Assembly (NCBI RefSeq): GCF_900155965.1 | Contig: NZ_FTMG01000004.1 | Location: 62,001 to 126,000 of the forward strand | Origin: Mucilaginibacter lappiensis | GTDB taxonomy: Bacteria > Bacteroidota > Bacteroidia > Sphingobacteriales > Sphingobacteriaceae | Direction: 5' to 3' | DNA: 64,000 nucleotides | Shown here: piece by piece, positions 60,909 through 64,000 of the stretch | Numbering within the stretch: position 1 is the stretch's first letter | Layout: every line of letters begins with the position of its first letter | Notes under the pieces: model-generated | Seen by the model: the letters and a program-made list of their open reading frames with translations, nothing else | What the model was told of the DNA's origin: nothing | Database searches by the model: none | Program-made: the position numbers and the translations under genes

Positions 60909-62441
60909 TTAATACCCTGGGTTTTGATACATTTTAACCGGGTCTAATTTGGTTTCATTAAATGGTATAGGATAATACCTGTCTTTGGTTGTAAAATTTG
61001 AAAGTAGAGCAGAACCAAAATCAGCTTGCTTTTTGCTGTGGAAGTATACTACCAATTCATCGGTAGTAAAGCTCCGTAAAAGATCGAATAAACGATGGTG
61101 CTCAAAAGCCAGCTCAACACGACGCTCGTGTAATATAGCCAGTTTAAGTGTAGGATATTTGGAACTGTAGTTTTGATCCAGCGAAGAAACCTCATAGGTT
61201 GGCATTCCGGCTCTGTCTCTTACCATATCCAAATATTGGATAGCCACTGTAGTATTACCAAGATACATATTTACCTCGGCCAGCATCAGAATCACATCGG
61301 CATAACGCATCAGGATCCAGTCATTTCCGCCATAACCGTTTTTACCTGCACCTGAACTTACGTCCCTGAACTTGGTTACGAACCAGTCTTTAACTGTTGC
61401 ATCGTTTGCAAATTTAATGGAGAAGGTTCCGCGTGCATCGCCGGTTTCATAGTCGTTCACCAAGTCGTGTGTTACATTATTACCCACGCCAGTTGATGAT
61501 TTTTGAGAGTTGATAGTTTCACCCTTAGCCTGGTTATTAGCTGCTATACTTGAACTATAAATAGGATCGCCTTGTATATTTACAATTTGCCAGATCAATT
61601 CTGGACAAGTAGATTTTTTGGTTACATCAAATACATCGGTATATGGGATGTCCTTTAAGTTAGCAAAGGTTTTAGCGTTATATGCTGCAGTAAGATTAGT
61701 TAAGGCGTTATTTAAGTTAGCAGTTTTGTTGGCTGGATCCTGCGTGGTGGCCATAGTTAAATATACTTGCCCTAATAAGGTATTTACTGCTGCTAATGAT
61801 ATGCGACCAATGGTACCCGTAGCCTGAGTGGTTGGCAACGGACTGCTTAATGCATCTTTTAAGTCGGCTACTATTTGAGTGTATACTGCAGCCTGAGGTG
61901 TACGGAATGTATTTGCTGCAACATCTTCTTTAGTAATTAATTGCTTGGTAACCAGTGGTACATCGCCCCATTTTCTTACTAGGCTAAAATAGATATAGGC
62001 GCGGATGAATTCGGCCTCTGCTTTGTACTGTTGCTTGGTGGCGGGTTTTGCAAAGGTTACTTTATCTATATTGGATAATAATATATTACAGTTTGATATA
62101 ACAGTATACATAGCTAACCAGTGTGTATACAAATAACTATTAGTAGGCGTTAATGAAAAGTTGTTGAAAGCAAAAGGTTCGCCGGCATTTGATTGATTGT
62201 CGTTGGTGCCGGTATCATCAGAACGCTGATCTGTCCAAAGGTCACTACCCTCACCTACTGTATTGCCACTTCTTAGTAATGCATAACAGCCATTCACAGC
62301 TAACAGTACATCGTTTTCTGTTTTGAAAGAGTTTGCAATTGTATTGGCATCAGGGTTAGTTTGCTGCAAAAAATCTTTTTTGCATGAGCCAAGGGACAAT
62401 AGAGCCACCAGGCATAATAACTTAAAATTTATATTCTTCAT
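60909..62441 (-). CDS. SusD/RagB family outer-membrane nutrient-binding lipoprotein
   Basis: The 510-residue precursor has a lipoprotein signal ending in LGSCKKDFLQQ. It continues with the SusD pattern: TEFLLAVNGCY-like start (NDVLLAVNGCYALLRSG), KAEAEFIRAYIYFSLVRKWG, DVPLVTKQL and, in the C-terminal part, VDLVRDRAGMP-like (YLDMVRDRAGMPTYE) and ILHERRVELAFEHHRLFDLL. It binds glycan or another nutrient at the surface and works with the TonB-dependent SusC partner encoded 20 bp upstream. No glycoside hydrolase is visible inside the window, so the substrate is not clear. Confidence 0.94.
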   Translation of the reverse strand: MKNINFKLLCLVALLSLGSCKKDFLQQTNPDANTIANSFKTENDVLLAVNGCYALLRSGNTVGEGSDLWTDQRSDDTGTNDNQSNAGEPFAFNNFSLTPTNSYLYTHWLAMYTVISNCNILLSNIDKVTFAKPATKQQYKAEAEFIRAYIYFSLVRKWGDVPLVTKQLITKEDVAANTFRTPQAAVYTQIVADLKDALSSPLPTTQATGTIGRISLAAVNTLLGQVYLTMATTQDPANKTANLNNALTNLTAAYNAKTFANLKDIPYTDVFDVTKKSTCPELIWQIVNIQGDPIYSSSIAANNQAKGETINSQKSSTGVGNNVTHDLVNDYETGDARGTFSIKFANDATVKDWFVTKFRDVSSGAGKNGYGGNDWILMRYADVILMLAEVNMYLGNTTVAIQYLDMVRDRAGMPTYEVSSLDQNYSSKYPTLKLAILHERRVELAFEHHRLFDLLRSFTTDELVVYFHSKKQADFGSALLSNFTTKDRYYPIPFNETKLDPVKMYQNPGY

Positions 62442-62461
62442 TTGCTTAAGAATTATTGTAA

Positions 62462-64000
62462 TTAAAAAGTGGCTTTAACACCCAGATTATATGAACGCAC
62501 CAAAGGATAAACACCATAATCAATACCAGGTGAAAGGTTTGCACCTTGTGAGCCGCTATAAGTATAATTGTAGTTAACCTCGGGGTTATAGCCTTTGTAT
62601 TTGGTAATGGTAAAGCCGTTATTTACCGCACCATATACTTTAAGCCCGCTTAAACCCAAATTACGGGTTATGTAATCTGATTTAATGGTATAGCCAATGG
62701 TTGTATTAGTATTTCTCAGGAACGAGCCGCTCTGTAAATAAAAAGTTGATAGCCTGGTGCTGTTACTTTGTGTACTACCGCGTGACGCACGGTAAACAGA
62801 ACCATCGCCAGGATCTGCAGCATTACGGTAGCGGTTGGCTACGTCTTCATATTGGTTACCTGAACCTTCCATGTTGTACAGGTAATAATCCTGTCCGTCA
62901 AGCACCTGGTTGCCATATGAGCCGGCAAATGCCGAACTGAAGAAGAACCCTTTATATGTTACATTAATTGCAAAACCATAAGTAAACTTAGGATATGGGC
63001 TACCGATAATACCGGCATCTTTGCTATTAACAACGCCATCACCGTTAACGTCTTTAAAATAAAGATCACCTGCCTGTAACGGGGTGGTTGAAAATGTAGA
63101 AATAGGCGGCCCCTTAATTTTATAACCTGCCGGATAAGATTGTGTAGTTGGGTTATAGTTAGCTTTATCAGCGGCTATATTAGCAAGATCTGCCTGGGTA
63201 ACTATACCACCCACTTTATAACCGTAAAACATACCTATCGGTTGTCCGGATTCTGTAATGCTGGTCAGATAAGAACGTTCGGCTCCAGCGCTGATGATTG
63301 TATTGTTACTGCTTAAGCCCAATACTTTATTACGGTTGATAGAAATATTACCACTTAGATTTAAAGTGAAATCTTTATGAGCTATTACTTTGCCGTCTAT
63401 CTGAAAATCAAATCCTTTGTTGCTTACTTTTGCGCCATCTAAATTAGTTAGGATAGTTGAACTACCAGAAATTGCAGATATCGGCTGGTTAAATAACAGG
63501 TTATAAGAGTGACTTATATAATAGTTGGCGATCAAAAACAGGCGACCTTTAAGTAAACCAAGATCGGCACCAAAGTTATATTGTGAAGTGCTTTCCCAAC
63601 CTAAGCTACCATCAGCAATAGGACCCGCAGTAAGTGCTGGAGATAATGCTCCTGTACCAAATACTACGCTTGAAGGAGTGTTATATACACGTTGTGTATT
63701 ATAGTTACCAATGTTATTATTACCGCTCAAGCCCCAGCTTGCACGTAGTTTAACAGTTGACTGATCTCCCAGCCAACCATGGTAAAATGATTCGTCAGAC
63801 AGATTCCAACCGGCAGACACCGAAGGGAAAGAAGCGTAACGGTTATTGGAACCAAAACGTGAAGAACCATCTGTACGGAATGAAGCGGATAGAAAATATT
63901 TACTGTCGTAATTATAGTTTACCCTTGCAAGATAAGACAAAAGCGTATAAGTTTGATCCTGAGTTGGTTGTACGCCCTCAGGAGCGCCACTGGTTATCAA
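62462..64000 (-). CDS. SusC/RagA TonB-linked outer-membrane transporter, C-terminal part
   Basis: The visible 512 residues are the C-terminal part; the N-terminal plug lies beyond the right edge. The barrel signature is clear: YLARVNYNYDSKYFLSASFR, TDGSSRFGSNNRYASFPSVS, AGWNLSDESF, and LKLRASWG-like (VKLRASWGLSGNNNIGN). Also present are GDLYFKDVNGDGVVNSKDAG and a barrel end (SYNLGVKATF). It imports, in a TonB-driven way, the ligand captured by the SusD lipoprotein encoded downstream. Confidence 0.94.
   Translation of the reverse strand: MITSGAPEGVQPTQDQTYTLLSYLARVNYNYDSKYFLSASFRTDGSSRFGSNNRYASFPSVSAGWNLSDESFYHGWLGDQSTVKLRASWGLSGNNNIGNYNTQRVYNTPSSVVFGTGALSPALTAGPIADGSLGWESTSQYNFGADLGLLKGRLFLIANYYISHSYNLLFNQPISAISGSSTILTNLDGAKVSNKGFDFQIDGKVIAHKDFTLNLSGNISINRNKVLGLSSNNTIISAGAERSYLTSITESGQPIGMFYGYKVGGIVTQADLANIAADKANYNPTTQSYPAGYKIKGPPISTFSTTPLQAGDLYFKDVNGDGVVNSKDAGIIGSPYPKFTYGFAINVTYKGFFFSSAFAGSYGNQVLDGQDYYLYNMEGSGNQYEDVANRYRNAADPGDGSVYRASRGSTQSNSTRLSTFYLQSGSFLRNTNTTIGYTIKSDYITRNLGLSGLKVYGAVNNGFTITKYKGYNPEVNYNYTYSGSQGANLSPGIDYGVYPLVRSYNLGVKATF

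Overview
The window looks like a chromosomal segment of a Bacteroidota bacterium, most likely a Sphingobacteriaceae member of the Mucilaginibacter/Pedobacter type. Three things support this: a type IX secretion PorP/SprF protein with a gliding-type C-terminal domain at the left edge, a SusC/SusD pair at the right edge, and genes that mostly lack Shine-Dalgarno sites. The genus is an inference. No tRNA, rRNA or CRISPR array was seen.

Layout. (1) 1-3.7 kb: end of a T9SS-type surface protein, PorP/SprF, then an ECF sigma factor overlapping a membrane-anchored partner. (2) 3.7-5.0 kb: an NAD(P)-binding SDR protein and a TetR regulator. (3) 5.2-27.5 kb: a surface polysaccharide or glycolipid locus with glycosyltransferases, a Wzx-like flippase, two Wzy/WaaL-like membrane proteins, a nucleotidyltransferase, an ABC exporter, and a central tailoring block of three radical SAM enzymes, two methyltransferases and an amidohydrolase. 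This locus is peppered with nested palindromic repeats and carries a REP-associated (Y1) transposase inside 42-bp inverted repeats; one repeat has gone in frame into the ABC transporter. (4) 27.7-33 kb: an OmpA-like lipoprotein, a PLP decarboxylase, a GlxA-type AraC regulator, and a haem-binding/cytochrome P460-like protein with a small lipoprotein. (5) 33.1-60.5 kb: 20 consecutive minus-strand genes forming an extracellular contractile injection system (eCIS, Afp/PVC/MAC type). (6) 60.9-64 kb: SusD and the C-terminal part of SusC.

The eCIS locus is the outstanding system. In transcription order it encodes a DUF4255 tube/sheath terminator, a CBM-like-module protein, one sheath, two tube proteins, a 55-residue DUF5908 protein, a LysM baseplate protein, a VgrG-like spike, a PAAR tip, a gp25 wedge, two giant baseplate proteins, a 1133-residue fibre-position protein with Ig-like domains, and a tape measure. 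These are followed by two DUF4157 (eCIS core) proteins with the same N-terminal half and unrelated C-terminal domains, a 316-residue protein of unknown function, the AAA+ ATPase, a signal-less amidase-SH3 protein and a four-helix membrane protein. The structural genes should build a contractile particle. The DUF4157 proteins are the best candidates for swappable cargo, and the last two genes are candidates for release or target lysis. Two nearly identical 13-bp sites 32 bp apart lie upstream of the first gene and could be an operator.

Functional assignments rest on motifs and family recognition by eye; no database search was run.
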